Below, in pieces: positions 44,464 to 54,277 of a stretch of 64,000 nt of DNA (position 1 is the stretch's first letter; each line of letters opens with the position of its first letter). Source of the DNA: Candidatus Tepidiaquacellales bacterium UBA2330 (GTDB lineage: Bacteria > Bacteroidota > Ignavibacteria > Tepidaquicellales > Tepidaquicellaceae); contig DDUU01000010.1 of NCBI GenBank assembly GCA_002344965.1, forward strand, positions 1 through 64,000. The letters run 5' to 3'. Under the pieces are notes generated by a model. That model worked only from the letters and a program-made list of their open reading frames with translations, searched no databases and was not told where the DNA came from. Made by a program: the position numbers and the translations under genes.

Positions 44464-46121
44464 TTATGGTTTAACTGTTGTTACAAAGTTATAAGAATTA
44501 GTTTCAACTATACTTAAATCATCTATATCGACGATATAATCTCCGGTTAAATCAGATTTAACATAACCGGTTACAGAATTAAAAACGTCGACATCAATTA
44601 TCCCGACATCTTTAATATCAATAAAATTATCATTATTCACATCTCCTGAAAAAATGCAATATTCGCTCCCTGCATTTACCAAATTCCCTCCGTAGGCGGC
44701 GGAATATCCGGTAGTAAAATCATAATTTGCGACAGCGCCGTTAGAAATTGAAATTGTACCCGAGCTCCATGTCTCAAGAGAATTTCTTCCAAATACGGCA
44801 ACATAATAATTCCCCGGAGTTACATGCGGAAAATTAAAATTACCAAGGAATGTTACAGAATCAATCACGGATTTTACTTCGGAAGCAATACCGTAAGGAG
44901 TAGTCGAATTTCTTAACTGCGCGGATAAAGTGTCGCGTAAATTATGCTTTCCGGTTCCGGTATTTAAAAAGCCTTCTACCGCACAATTTATACTTACAAC
45001 TGAAGGAGGTCTCCATTCATTTAATTTATCAATGCTCATTTTATATAGATGAATATTATAATACTTTCCATTAATTTCAGAAAAATTGATTGAACCATTA
45101 CAACCGCCAGTTCTATATGTAGCATGTAAAAGAGTGCTTTCGGATGAATAAAAATAAACTGAATCTCCTACAATTGTACCTACAGAATAAATTGTATTTA
45201 TTGAATCGTGTAAAGCCATAAAAGGCTGTCTGTTATTTGTTCTGTGCCAATCCTCACCATTGTCTGACCAAACTAATTCAACATCTGATGTATATTCGGG
45301 GTAAGTATATGGATAATCATTAGTCTCACCTCCATTATTACCTACTCTATACATTCCAACTAAGCCCCACCAGTCATCACCATTCCGGAAAACCTGCATA
45401 TAATAAATTTGTGTTCTGAAATCGGGCGAACCTGAATTTATATATTCCATAGTATCAATTTCTACTATTGTTTTTCTGTTACTCCAGTCACCTGAATTTG
45501 CAAAATGCATACTGTTTTTCATTAATGCAATTTTTCTAACCCCGTTACCGAATGATATACATCCGGAAGTGAAACAACAAGACGGTTCTATATTATAAGG
45601 TCTGACATATCGCCAATATTCATAAGTGTCTTCATTCCATATAAAAGATTTATCCTCTCCAAGTTCCATTACTTGAGTTTTATTCGAAAAATTAAATCCA
45701 CCATCAGTTGAGAACATAGAATAAAAGTATGATCTATTTTTAAGACTAACAACTCTCCAATCATTATATCCCATATACATTTTCATTGAATCCGGATTTA
45801 ATACTATCGATTCATACATAGTATCAGTATAAACTCTTTGAGTATCTGCCCAAGTAATACCATAATCAGTTGACCGAGCTAGATATCTTTTATCCCAGGA
45901 ATTGCTATTGAGATAATACATTTTAAAAGTATCCTGCACTTCATAATCCTCATATATCATCGGCATGTAAAGAAAAAATAATCTGTGACCATCGCTGTTA
46001 TGCGGAATTACTGCTGTCGGATATCTGACCGGATAAGTAAGCTGACTGAAAGATGGCGCAGGATTGAGAATGTTTAAGCAAGCAAGCAAGCATTTTTAAG
46101 AGCAGTAATATGATTCTTCAT
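44464..46121 (-). CDS. Sialidase-like propeller protein with dockerin; signal peptide out of frame (SSR)
   Basis: The open frame 44464-46089 (541 residues from a TTG) lacks a complete export signal. An ATG at 46121, with AAAGGAG upstream, begins MKNHITALKNACLLA but reads TAA after four GCTT copies (46076-46091). With five copies, or two, it would continue in frame into CLNILNPAPSFSQ and give a full signal peptide. The body has Asp-box turns (STDYGITW, STDGGFNF, WSDNGEDW) of sialidase-like propellers. The C-terminal 150 residues end in a dockerin pair (GDVNNDNFIDIKD, SDLTGDYIVDIDD) shared with the protein at 1975-3906. Either phase-off or a sequencing indel. Confidence 0.8.
46076..46091 (-). 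repeat. Tetranucleotide (GCTT)4 tract in a signal-peptide coding region
   Basis: Four perfect tandem GCTT units on the minus strand (AAGC on the plus strand) lie 27 bases inside the ATG-initiated frame. A change of one unit moves the ribosome between an early TAA and the long downstream frame. Confidence 0.85.
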
Positions 46122-46243
46122 AACTTCTCCTTTTTTATTTATAGAAAGTTATGGATAAGGATTTTTGAAAACAAGACTTATTTACAAGAAGATAGAAAAA
46201 AGAAGCGTTTAAAATAGTTCTCAATAATTCACACCAAATTAAT

Positions 46244-46251
46244 TATATTTG
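46244..46251 (+). promoter_or_regulatory. Candidate -7 box for the dioxygenase gene
   Basis: TATATTTG, a full match to TAnnTTTG, 17 bases before the ATG at 46269. No clear TTG lies 19 bases further upstream. Confidence 0.4.
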
Positions 46252-46268
46252 TAAAAAATTATACTATC

Positions 46269-47297
46269 ATGGAAAAGAAAATCAACAGAAGAGATCTTTT
46301 AAAAAGTCTCGGCGCAATTAGCGTCGGCTCCGCAATATCCGGAATTTTACCGGCAAAAACTTTTTCTGCGGATAATGAAATTACTGATATTTCAAAGCTG
46401 CCTTCATTATATAAAGGTTCTCCCATTTGCTGGCTTACACCGCAGAAAACAGAAGGTCCCTACTATTTCAATCCGAATCTCATGAGAAGTGATATCAGGA
46501 TAAGCACAAATAATAATGTATTTCACGACGGCATACAGCTGAATATGGCAATCACTGTAATAGATATTGACTGTAATCCCGTGCAGAATGTTTTGGTCGA
46601 TGTATGGCATTGTAATAAGGACGGAATTTATTCAGGATATTCGCAGCCCGGCGGAAATTATGTAGGTCACGATTTTATGAGAGGAATACAGATGACCAAT
46701 GTAAAAGGTGTTTCGAATTTTATAACAAGTTATCCGGGGTGGTATCCGGGAAGAGCCACTCATGTTCATTTCAAGGTTCGTTTAAATTCCACAACATTTG
46801 TAACATCTCAATACTGTTTCCTTGACAGTGTTAATAATGTTATATACGCAACACCTTTATATTCAGGCAGAGGACCTAATCCAACTACTAATGCAGGTGA
46901 CGGAATATTTAACAGCCCGGATCCGCAGTATCTTAGAATGACAGCAGAGCCGAATGCTAACGGAGGTTATGACGGAACATATACTATAGGAATTACAGCC
47001 CCGACTGTGATACTCGATCCGCAGTATGAAGCAGACGGTTATTATCTGGAGCAGAATTATCCTAATCCGTTTAATCCCTTTACAAATATTAAATATAAAA
47101 TACCTGCAAGCTCAAATGTCAGATTGACAATTTATGATATTCACGGAAAAGAACTTTTAAAGCTAATTGATAAAAGACAGACAGCAGGTGAATACACAGT
47201 AATATTTGACGGAACAAATTTCGGAAGCGGTTATTATTTTTATAAACTCGAAGCGGGAGATTATTCAAGAAGCAGGGAAATGTTGCTGCTGAAATAA
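46269..47297 (+). CDS. Intradiol ring-cleavage dioxygenase-like protein with Tat signal and T9SS tail
   Basis: 342 residues. A twin-arginine signal (KINRRDLLKSLG) with a hydrophobic core ends near TFSA. The catalytic domain (about 50-235) has TPQKTEGPYYF, VDVWHCNKDGIYSGY, MRGIQMTN and GWYPGRATHVHFKV, providing the two Tyr and two His that bind Fe(III) in catechol dioxygenases. The last 80 residues form the T9SS domain (NYPNPFNPFTNIKY to REMLLLK). It would fold with iron in the cytoplasm, cross by Tat, then leave by T9SS. The aromatic substrate is unknown. Confidence 0.92.
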   Translation: MEKKINRRDLLKSLGAISVGSAISGILPAKTFSADNEITDISKLPSLYKGSPICWLTPQKTEGPYYFNPNLMRSDIRISTNNNVFHDGIQLNMAITVIDIDCNPVQNVLVDVWHCNKDGIYSGYSQPGGNYVGHDFMRGIQMTNVKGVSNFITSYPGWYPGRATHVHFKVRLNSTTFVTSQYCFLDSVNNVIYATPLYSGRGPNPTTNAGDGIFNSPDPQYLRMTAEPNANGGYDGTYTIGITAPTVILDPQYEADGYYLEQNYPNPFNPFTNIKYKIPASSNVRLTIYDIHGKELLKLIDKRQTAGEYTVIFDGTNFGSGYYFYKLEAGDYSRSREMLLLK

Positions 47298-47351
47298 AAA
47301 TCAGCATTTATAACATAATATATTTTTAGAAAAATAATTTAAAAAAATCAT

Positions 47352-49349
47352 ATGAAATTTTTTACAAAGTTTTTATTGACATGTGTTTTTCTTTTCTCAA
47401 TAAATTCAGGATCTGATGCTCAATGGTCTCAGAGCTCAGCCGGCATTAATGGCGGAGATGTGTTTTCAGTCGCAGCATACGGAAATAATGTCTTTGCCGG
47501 TACAAGTCTTTATGGTGTGTACAAGTCCGGAAACAACGGTTTGACATGGGATCAGACTTCACTGAATAACAGAACAATTTACTCTCTCACCTCAAATGGA
47601 AATGTGATCTGTGCAGGCACAAATCTGTTCGGAATTTATGTTTCAAGTGATAACGGAATTAGCTGGACACAGACTTCTTTGAATTCACAATCGGTATTTT
47701 CTCTTTACTCCGCCGGAACAATTATTTATGCAGGTACAAATGAAGGTGTATATGTAAGTTCAAATAACGGGAGCAGCTGGAATCCGGCAGGTCTAAATTC
47801 AAATGAAATTTATTCAGTTACAGCTTCCGGTAGTTTTCTTTATGCAGGTGTAGGATTTGAAGCAGGTGTATATTTATCATCTAACAACGGCGCAAATTGG
47901 ACACAGACTACACTTAACAACAGAGCGGTATTTTCACTGCTTGCTCAAGGCAATTTTTTATGGGCAGGCACGAGAAATTACGGAATATACATATCAACAA
48001 ACAATGGAAGCAACTGGACACAGTCATCATTTAATAGCGCAATTGTATATTCGCTGTCAGGATCAGGATCAAATATTTATGCAGGCACAGAAAACGGAGT
48101 ATTTGTTTCTTCTGATGCAGGAATAAGCTGGAATCAGACAGGGCTTGCAGGACAGATTGTTCAGGGTATTGCATCATCGGGAAATGATTTTTTTGCAGGG
48201 AGTAAACGAGGAATTTATCACACGCCGGTTACAAGTATAAACTGGACCAAAAGTCAGCTGCACAATGTTTCCGTATTTACAATAAAAGATCTGGGAGGCA
48301 GGATATTTTCCGGATCCGGAGAAAACGGAATTTATTTCAGTGATGACGGAGGTTCAGTCTGGAATCAGTCCTCATTTAATGACAAGACAGTTGCCTCGCT
48401 TGCATTCGGAAATAATAAAATTTATGCCGGCGCAGAAAACGGAGTTTATATTTCTTCTGATAACGGTGCGACATTCAGCCTGTCTTCTATAACAAACGAA
48501 CTTGTATTTTCACTCGCTGTAAATGGAAATTATGTATTTGCCGGCGGCGGTTACGGATTTCATTTTTCTTCGGACGCAGGGAATACATGGGAAGGTACTT
48601 CCTTTCAGCAGGTTTGTCTCTCCCTGGTTTACAGCGGAAATACTTTATATGCCGGCACATATAACGGAGTATTCTATTCAACGGATAATGCGGCAAGCTG
48701 GACACAGACTTCACTAAGCGGTGAAATAGTTAACACGTTACTTGTTAACGGCAGCACTTTAATTGCCGGTACAAGTTTCAGCGGAGTATTTATTTCAAAT
48801 AACGGCGGAACAGACTGGGCGCAGACGGCTCTGAATAACAGGGATATATATTCTCTCGCAGTTTATAATGAATATATTTTTGCCGGTTCTTATGAAAACG
48901 GAATTTTTGTTTCAGCCGATAACGGACAAACCTGGCTACAGAGAAATCAAAATTTAGGTAATCAGAATATTTTCGGATTGCTTGTAAAAGACGGTTTTAT
49001 ATTTGCGGGAACAGAAGGCAACGCTGTCTGGAAAAGAAGTCTGACGGATATAACAGGTATAAGTCAGTTAAGCTCTGAAACACCTGCAGAGTATAATCTC
49101 AAACAGAATTATCCCAATCCATTCAATCCGGTTACAAATATTTCATATGAAGTTTTAAAATCCGGAAATGTGAAAATCTCTGTATTTGATATCTCAGGAA
49201 AAAAATTGACTGACATTGTTAATCAGTTTCACAGTACAGGAAGTTATAATGTAACTTTCGACGGAACAGATTTTCCAAGCGGATCTTATTTTTACAGAAT
49301 GGAATCTGCAGATTTCTCTTTGGTAAAAAAAATGATCTTATTGAAATGA
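47352..49349 (+). CDS. Repeat beta-propeller protein with T9SS tail
   Basis: 665 residues. The signal peptide ends GSDA. From about 25 to 565 it is built of some fourteen repeats of about 38 residues, each containing a YAGT-like strand, GVYVSSDNG-type turn and WxQTxLN, for example IYAGTNEGVYVSSNNG and IYAGTENGVFVSSDAG. The pattern matches Asp-box/Ycf48-like propellers. The T9SS sorting domain closes the protein (NYPNPFNPVTNISY to KKMILLK). The repeats are alike at the DNA level too, so copy number could change by recombination. Function unknown; secreted or surface-bound. Confidence 0.9.
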   Translation: MKFFTKFLLTCVFLFSINSGSDAQWSQSSAGINGGDVFSVAAYGNNVFAGTSLYGVYKSGNNGLTWDQTSLNNRTIYSLTSNGNVICAGTNLFGIYVSSDNGISWTQTSLNSQSVFSLYSAGTIIYAGTNEGVYVSSNNGSSWNPAGLNSNEIYSVTASGSFLYAGVGFEAGVYLSSNNGANWTQTTLNNRAVFSLLAQGNFLWAGTRNYGIYISTNNGSNWTQSSFNSAIVYSLSGSGSNIYAGTENGVFVSSDAGISWNQTGLAGQIVQGIASSGNDFFAGSKRGIYHTPVTSINWTKSQLHNVSVFTIKDLGGRIFSGSGENGIYFSDDGGSVWNQSSFNDKTVASLAFGNNKIYAGAENGVYISSDNGATFSLSSITNELVFSLAVNGNYVFAGGGYGFHFSSDAGNTWEGTSFQQVCLSLVYSGNTLYAGTYNGVFYSTDNAASWTQTSLSGEIVNTLLVNGSTLIAGTSFSGVFISNNGGTDWAQTALNNRDIYSLAVYNEYIFAGSYENGIFVSADNGQTWLQRNQNLGNQNIFGLLVKDGFIFAGTEGNAVWKRSLTDITGISQLSSETPAEYNLKQNYPNPFNPVTNISYEVLKSGNVKISVFDISGKKLTDIVNQFHSTGSYNVTFDGTDFPSGSYFYRMESADFSLVKKMILLK

Positions 49350-49400
49350 AATCGAGATTCAATAAATTTTGTCTAACAATAAAACTTTAAATAAATATTC

Positions 49401-50597
49401 ATGAAAAAAATAATTTTACTTCTGGCAATTATGATAATGATATCGGCTGAATCAGATGCGCAGCTTGTACAGTCAAATTTTACAGGTGTACTCGTTCCTT
49501 CTTATATTGGATCAGGTACATCTTCAAGACTTCCGTTTATTTACAGAGCGACGGTAACAGGTCTTGAGCCTTTCACTAAATACAGATATTATTCTAATGC
49601 CTGCAGATATACTGATTTCGGAGGCACGAATTCCGGTGCAGGAAATCCGATTTTTATAAACGGATCAAACTACAGATACTCTACATCCACTAATCTCGGC
49701 AATCCTTCAGGATATGATTCCATCACGACAGATGCATCAGGTTCATACACCGGCTGGTTTGGAATTGTGAATACAGGTAATGCAAGATTTACAGCGGGAA
49801 ATTATGTTATACCTACCATTACTCTTGACAGTGCCGGTAACGGATCTGCAAAATACAGATTTGCATTAAACGACTCTATAAAAGTTCTCGGGTTTTCAGA
49901 TTCGGCTAATTCTAATTCCTGTACAGGATTTTACGGAATTTCTCTTGCAAGCCCGAAAAATATTGTTTCTGTTTATGATAATGTAAATAATTCAGGAAGA
50001 CCTTTAACAATGGTCTATGTTGAAAATGAAGGTCTTGACACTAATGTAATTTCATCGCTTGCAGTATTTTATAAGGATAGTGTGGATTCACGAAACGGAA
50101 GATGGGGAACTATGATTCCGAACATTCTATCGACAGGTGTAAGACGCGTAAATGTTCACAGAATCTCAGACGGTTCAATTGCAAATTTTAATACTGATGA
50201 TGACGGTATCTGGCCAAGCGGAACCAGTACAATAAATCCGTCAGGCGGTTTAGTATCGCCGATACGATTATCGTCACAGGATATAATCCTCTCTGTGAAA
50301 TTTGACAACACAATTCCGGAAAAATTTTCGCTCAATCAGAATTATCCGAACCCGTTCAATCCTTCTACAAACATAGATTTTGAAATACCTGTAAGCGGAG
50401 TATTAAAATTAAAGATTATGAATATTCTGGGTGAAGAAGCAGCTGTAATTCTAAACGGTTATTTTCATGCGGGACTTTATTCTGTTAAATTTAACGCAGG
50501 TAATTTAATGTCCGGCGTTTATTTTTATTCTCTTGAACTGAATGGAGAAGGGGGAAAATTTTTCAAAGAAACAAAGAAGTTAATTCTGATTAAATAA
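49401..50597 (+). CDS. Unknown secreted protein with T9SS tail
   Basis: 398 residues. The signal peptide ends ESDA. Residues 20-300 are beta-rich, Gly/Ser/Asn/Thr-rich and match no family that I can name; motifs include GLEPFTKYRYYSNAC (fibronectin-like wording) and YVENEGLDTNVISSLAVFYKD. The last 85 residues are the T9SS sorting domain (NYPNPFNPSTNIDF to TKKLILIK). It lies 51 bases after the propeller gene, with which it may be co-transcribed. Confidence 0.85.
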   Translation: MKKIILLLAIMIMISAESDAQLVQSNFTGVLVPSYIGSGTSSRLPFIYRATVTGLEPFTKYRYYSNACRYTDFGGTNSGAGNPIFINGSNYRYSTSTNLGNPSGYDSITTDASGSYTGWFGIVNTGNARFTAGNYVIPTITLDSAGNGSAKYRFALNDSIKVLGFSDSANSNSCTGFYGISLASPKNIVSVYDNVNNSGRPLTMVYVENEGLDTNVISSLAVFYKDSVDSRNGRWGTMIPNILSTGVRRVNVHRISDGSIANFNTDDDGIWPSGTSTINPSGGLVSPIRLSSQDIILSVKFDNTIPEKFSLNQNYPNPFNPSTNIDFEIPVSGVLKLKIMNILGEEAAVILNGYFHAGLYSVKFNAGNLMSGVYFYSLELNGEGGKFFKETKKLILIK

Positions 50598-50668
50598 ATC
50601 AGACGCTACTTTTTTCCGGTCATTTTTTCCGGAAATATATTTTTATATTAATCTAAAAATTTAACCAG

Positions 50669-52258
50669 ATGTTAAAATTTAAAAAGTGCTTCATTCAGCT
50701 TGCTTTAAAACTTCTCCTGCTGATTTCAGTTTCTTTGATTTCAGAAAATTCTAAAGCAGCTCCGGGAGACAGTTTATTTTCCGGAATAAAAATTCATACT
50801 CTAAACATGATTTTTTCCCAGCCGAATTACTGGGACTCGCTTGTATATTATTATGAACAGGGGGATGAGCAGTATCTTGCCGCAACTGTCATAGCAAACG
50901 GAATTACTTTTAATAATGTCGGAGTGAGGCTGAAAGGAAATTCTTCTTACACTCATCCCAACAATAAAAAATCATTCCGGCTTAGTTTCAATGAATTTGT
51001 AAGCGGTCAGAAATGGGACGGACTTAAGGGAGTTCATTTGAATAATTTCTGGAACGATCCGACATTCATCAGGGAAAAACTTCATTTAGACTATTGTCAG
51101 AATGCAGGCATTACAGCACCGCGGGCAAATTATGTACGTGTCTATATTAATGATACATTGTTTGCATTTTATTCTCTGATAGAACATGTGGACAAAACAT
51201 TTCTTGATGCAAAATACGGCAATGAAGACGGAGATGAATTCAAAGCTGTGGATGCATACGGATCTACAAGTCATATAGTGTCTGATTTCAGATGGTATGG
51301 AAATGATACAGCTTTATATACAAACCGTTATGAGCTGAAATCAGAGCTTGAAACTTCGCCATGGAGGAGACTGGTAAATTTTATAGACACGCTTAATCAT
51401 TCAGCGAATATACATTCTTCATTGTCTTCGCTTGTCAATCTTAATGCATTTTACAAAGCAATGTCTGCTGATATACTTATGGGAAATCTTGATGCTTATG
51501 TTTATAACGGAAGAAACTATTACATTTATTTTTATCATCCGGAATATAAACTGAACTGGATAGTATGAGATGCAAGCCTGAGTTTCGGCGCACTGCCGGG
51601 AGGACCGTCCAATCCTGAAACTTTGCCTGTTACTTACGTCAGCAGCGATACAGGAAGACCTTTATTCGGAAGGATCATTAATGATCCGGCGCTGAGAACG
51701 GAATATCTTAATGCGTTCTGTAATATGTTTTATAATGATTTTACTACAGCAAAGCTGTATCCTAAAATTGACAGTATAGCAAATATTATCCGAACTTCAG
51801 TTTATGAAGATCCGAGAAAGATGTATTCAAATTCACAGTTTGAAACAAACATCAGTACAGATCTGATTATTTCCGGAAGCAGAAAGCCGGGTCTGAAATC
51901 TTTTATTTCAGCAAGGAGAACCAGTGTGTTATCACAACTAAATACTCTCGGAATAAACTGTGAGACTGGTATTTACGGAAATGAAACCGGAATAATTAAT
52001 TTTAATTTATATCAGAATTTTCCGAATCCGTTTAACCCTGAAACTAAAATAAAATTCGAACTGAATCAAACAGGATTTGTAACGCTTAAGGTATTTAACA
52101 TTAAAGGTGATGAAATAAAAACACTTGTAAAAGAAAAGTTGAATTCGGGAAGTTATGAAACTGTATTTGACGGCGCTGCTCTGCCGAGCGGATTATACTT
52201 TTATAAACTTGAAATTAACGGTTCGGGTGTTACAAAAAAAATGCTGCTAATAAAATAA
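50669..52258 (+). pseudogene. CotH-kinase-family protein with T9SS tail, interrupted by one in-frame TGA
   Basis: One frame of 529 sense positions is broken only by TGA at 51566-51568 (codon 300). Before it come a signal peptide and CotH motifs: VRLKGNSSYTHPNNKKSF, LNNFWNDPTFIREKL, LIEHVDKTFLDAKYG and MGNLDAYVYNGRNYY. After it the CotH domain resumes DASLSFGALPGGPSN and ends in a T9SS domain (NFPNPFNPETKIKF to KKMLLIK). The stop sits where relatives read WDAxLxFG, so TGG to TGA is the likely change. CotH proteins are protein kinases of spore coats and secreted proteins. A pseudogene or a sequencing error; TGA is a normal stop in neighbouring genes. Confidence 0.88.
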
Positions 52259-52365
52259 TCAGTCTACGGGAAAAAGAAAAATGACCGGGATTTTTTAAAA
52301 AAATAAATTCCGGTATTTAGAAGAAAATATTTTTAAAAATAATAATTAAAACTTAAGTTATTCAA

Positions 52366-53901
52366 ATGCCTAAATTCAAATTTAACATAATATTAGCTTT
52401 ATTATTTTTTACATTAATATTTGAAAATAATACTGCAGTTTCGCAGCCATATCCGGGATATACATTATATACGGCGAGTTCAACGAGAACAAATCTTCTT
52501 GACTTAAATAACAATATCGTAAAATTCTGGACACACACAAGGAGCGGCGGTTATTCGGTATATTTATTGAGAAACGGTGATCTGATGCGTCCGGCTGCTT
52601 CTACTGGATCGCCTATAAACGGCGGAGCTGCAGCAGGTATTGTTCAGAAATATTCCTGGAGCGGATCACTTATTTGGGAATTTACTTACAGCAGCAATAC
52701 ATACAGAACACATCATGACATCTGTCCTATGCCGAATGGTAATGTACTTCTTATAGCCTGGGAAGTCAAAACAGCTGCTGAAGCAGTTGCTGCCGGACTT
52801 AATCACAGTGCTGTGATCTGGCCGGATCATATTATTGAAGTTCAGCCGTCAGGAAGTAACGGCGGGACTATAGTCTGGAAATGGCATTTCTGGGATCATC
52901 TGATTCAGGACTTTGATTCGACAAAAGCAAATTACGGAGTTGTTGCTGATCATCCCGAACTATTAAATATAAATGAAGGCAGCGCAGGATCAGGGGACTG
53001 GATGCATATTAACGGAATCAGCTACAATGAGAGACTTGATCAGATAGTAATTTCTTCACATGAGCTTGATGAAATTTATGTTATTGATCACAGTACAACT
53101 ACAGAAGAAGCTGCCGGGCATACAGGCGGCAGATACGGTAAAGGAGGGGATATACTTTACAGATGGGGACGGCCTTCTAATTATGGTGCGCCCGGACCAC
53201 AGATTTTTAATGTAGTGCACAGCGGCTCATGGGTTCCTGACAGTGTACCGGGTGGTGGAAATTTAATGGCATTTAATAACAGAGAAGGAACAAATGCATC
53301 AATGGTCGTTGAGATCATACCGCCGCAGGACAGTCTTGGATTTTTTTACCTGGCTCCCGGAACGGCATACGGACCTGCGACACACACGTGGAGCTACAGC
53401 GCATCCGGTTTTTATTCAAATCATCTCGGGGGTCTTCAGCGCCTCCCAAACGGAAATACAATGATTTCAGAATCTACCAGCGGAAATTTGTTTGAAGTAA
53501 ACTCTGCTGGAAATATCGTATGGAATTTTTCTCCCGGTGGACAGATCGTAAGAGTATTAAGATATGGTTTTGAGTATCCCGGACTTGTGGGGATTTCAAA
53601 CACAAATTCTGCTATACCGGAAAATTATTCGCTTGAACAAAACTATCCCAATCCTTTTAATCCTGTTACAACTATAAGGTATTCAGTTCCAAAATCCTCT
53701 ATAGTATCTCTGAAAATTTATGATGTTTTAGGGAATGAAATCAGGACAATTGTAAACGAAGAGAAACAAAATTCCGGTTCTCACAGCGCTGTCTGGGACG
53801 GCAGGACTGATAATGGAATGAATGCAGCTTCAGGAGTATATTTTTACAAACTGACTGCAGATAATTATGCCAATACGATGAAAATGATCCTTACAAAATA
53901 A
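52366..53901 (+). CDS. Arylsulfotransferase (ASST)-like protein with T9SS tail
   Basis: 511 residues. The signal peptide ends AVSQ. Residues 25-415 match the ASST propeller: YTLYTASSTRTNLLDLNNN, THHDICPMPNGNVLLIAWE (the HHD motif near the family's catalytic His), HINGISYNERLDQIVISSH and SNHLGGLQRLPNGNTMISES. Family enzymes move sulfate between phenolic compounds without PAPS; activity here is unproven. The T9SS domain follows (NYPNPFNPVTTIRY to MKMILTK). Last gene of the secretome island. Confidence 0.9.
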   Translation: MPKFKFNIILALLFFTLIFENNTAVSQPYPGYTLYTASSTRTNLLDLNNNIVKFWTHTRSGGYSVYLLRNGDLMRPAASTGSPINGGAAAGIVQKYSWSGSLIWEFTYSSNTYRTHHDICPMPNGNVLLIAWEVKTAAEAVAAGLNHSAVIWPDHIIEVQPSGSNGGTIVWKWHFWDHLIQDFDSTKANYGVVADHPELLNINEGSAGSGDWMHINGISYNERLDQIVISSHELDEIYVIDHSTTTEEAAGHTGGRYGKGGDILYRWGRPSNYGAPGPQIFNVVHSGSWVPDSVPGGGNLMAFNNREGTNASMVVEIIPPQDSLGFFYLAPGTAYGPATHTWSYSASGFYSNHLGGLQRLPNGNTMISESTSGNLFEVNSAGNIVWNFSPGGQIVRVLRYGFEYPGLVGISNTNSAIPENYSLEQNYPNPFNPVTTIRYSVPKSSIVSLKIYDVLGNEIRTIVNEEKQNSGSHSAVWDGRTDNGMNAASGVYFYKLTADNYANTMKMILTK

Positions 53902-54277
53902 AATTTAAAATAAAGTCCGGCTTGCCGGACTTTATTAATTTGTATTAATAAAAATTTTTAAGTCGTTATACAAAGTATAAGTTAGTAAACTCCTTATACC
54001 TTACTGATTCTTCTGACTGCTCAGATAATTATCTCTTTCCTTTTTCGTTTTGCTTTAATGGAACAGTAATTCCAAATTATTTTATCTATTCAACTTTAAG
54101 AAATATTTTATTGCAGTAATCAATCCCGGCTTTCTAATATAATTGTCAAAGCTCCGAGATAAATATTGAAATTGTAATGAGTAATTCTATTTTATAATTT
54201 AAGTAAAACATAATCCAAAAATTTTTGAAATCTGCTATGCGGAATGTTTATTCTCAAAACAGTCTTAATATAAATTA
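53902..54277. other. 376-base intergenic region with a perfect hairpin
   Basis: A perfect 13-bp inverted repeat (53909-53921 and 53924-53936, core AAGTCCGGC/GCCGGACTT) with a 2-base loop follows the ASST-like gene and probably terminates it, although the downstream T tract is short. The half-site AAGTCCGGCTTG recurs at 41809-41820 before rplM. The remaining 340 bases are AT-rich, with no open frame or promoter that I can support; the tmk promoter should be here. Confidence 0.55.

Noticed and set aside
51566..51568. TGA recoded as Trp or Sec genome-wide
   Set aside because: TGA is the stop of several intact genes here (for example at 13048, 17081, 24231, 29651, 58959), and no SECIS-like structure or selenium gene was seen.
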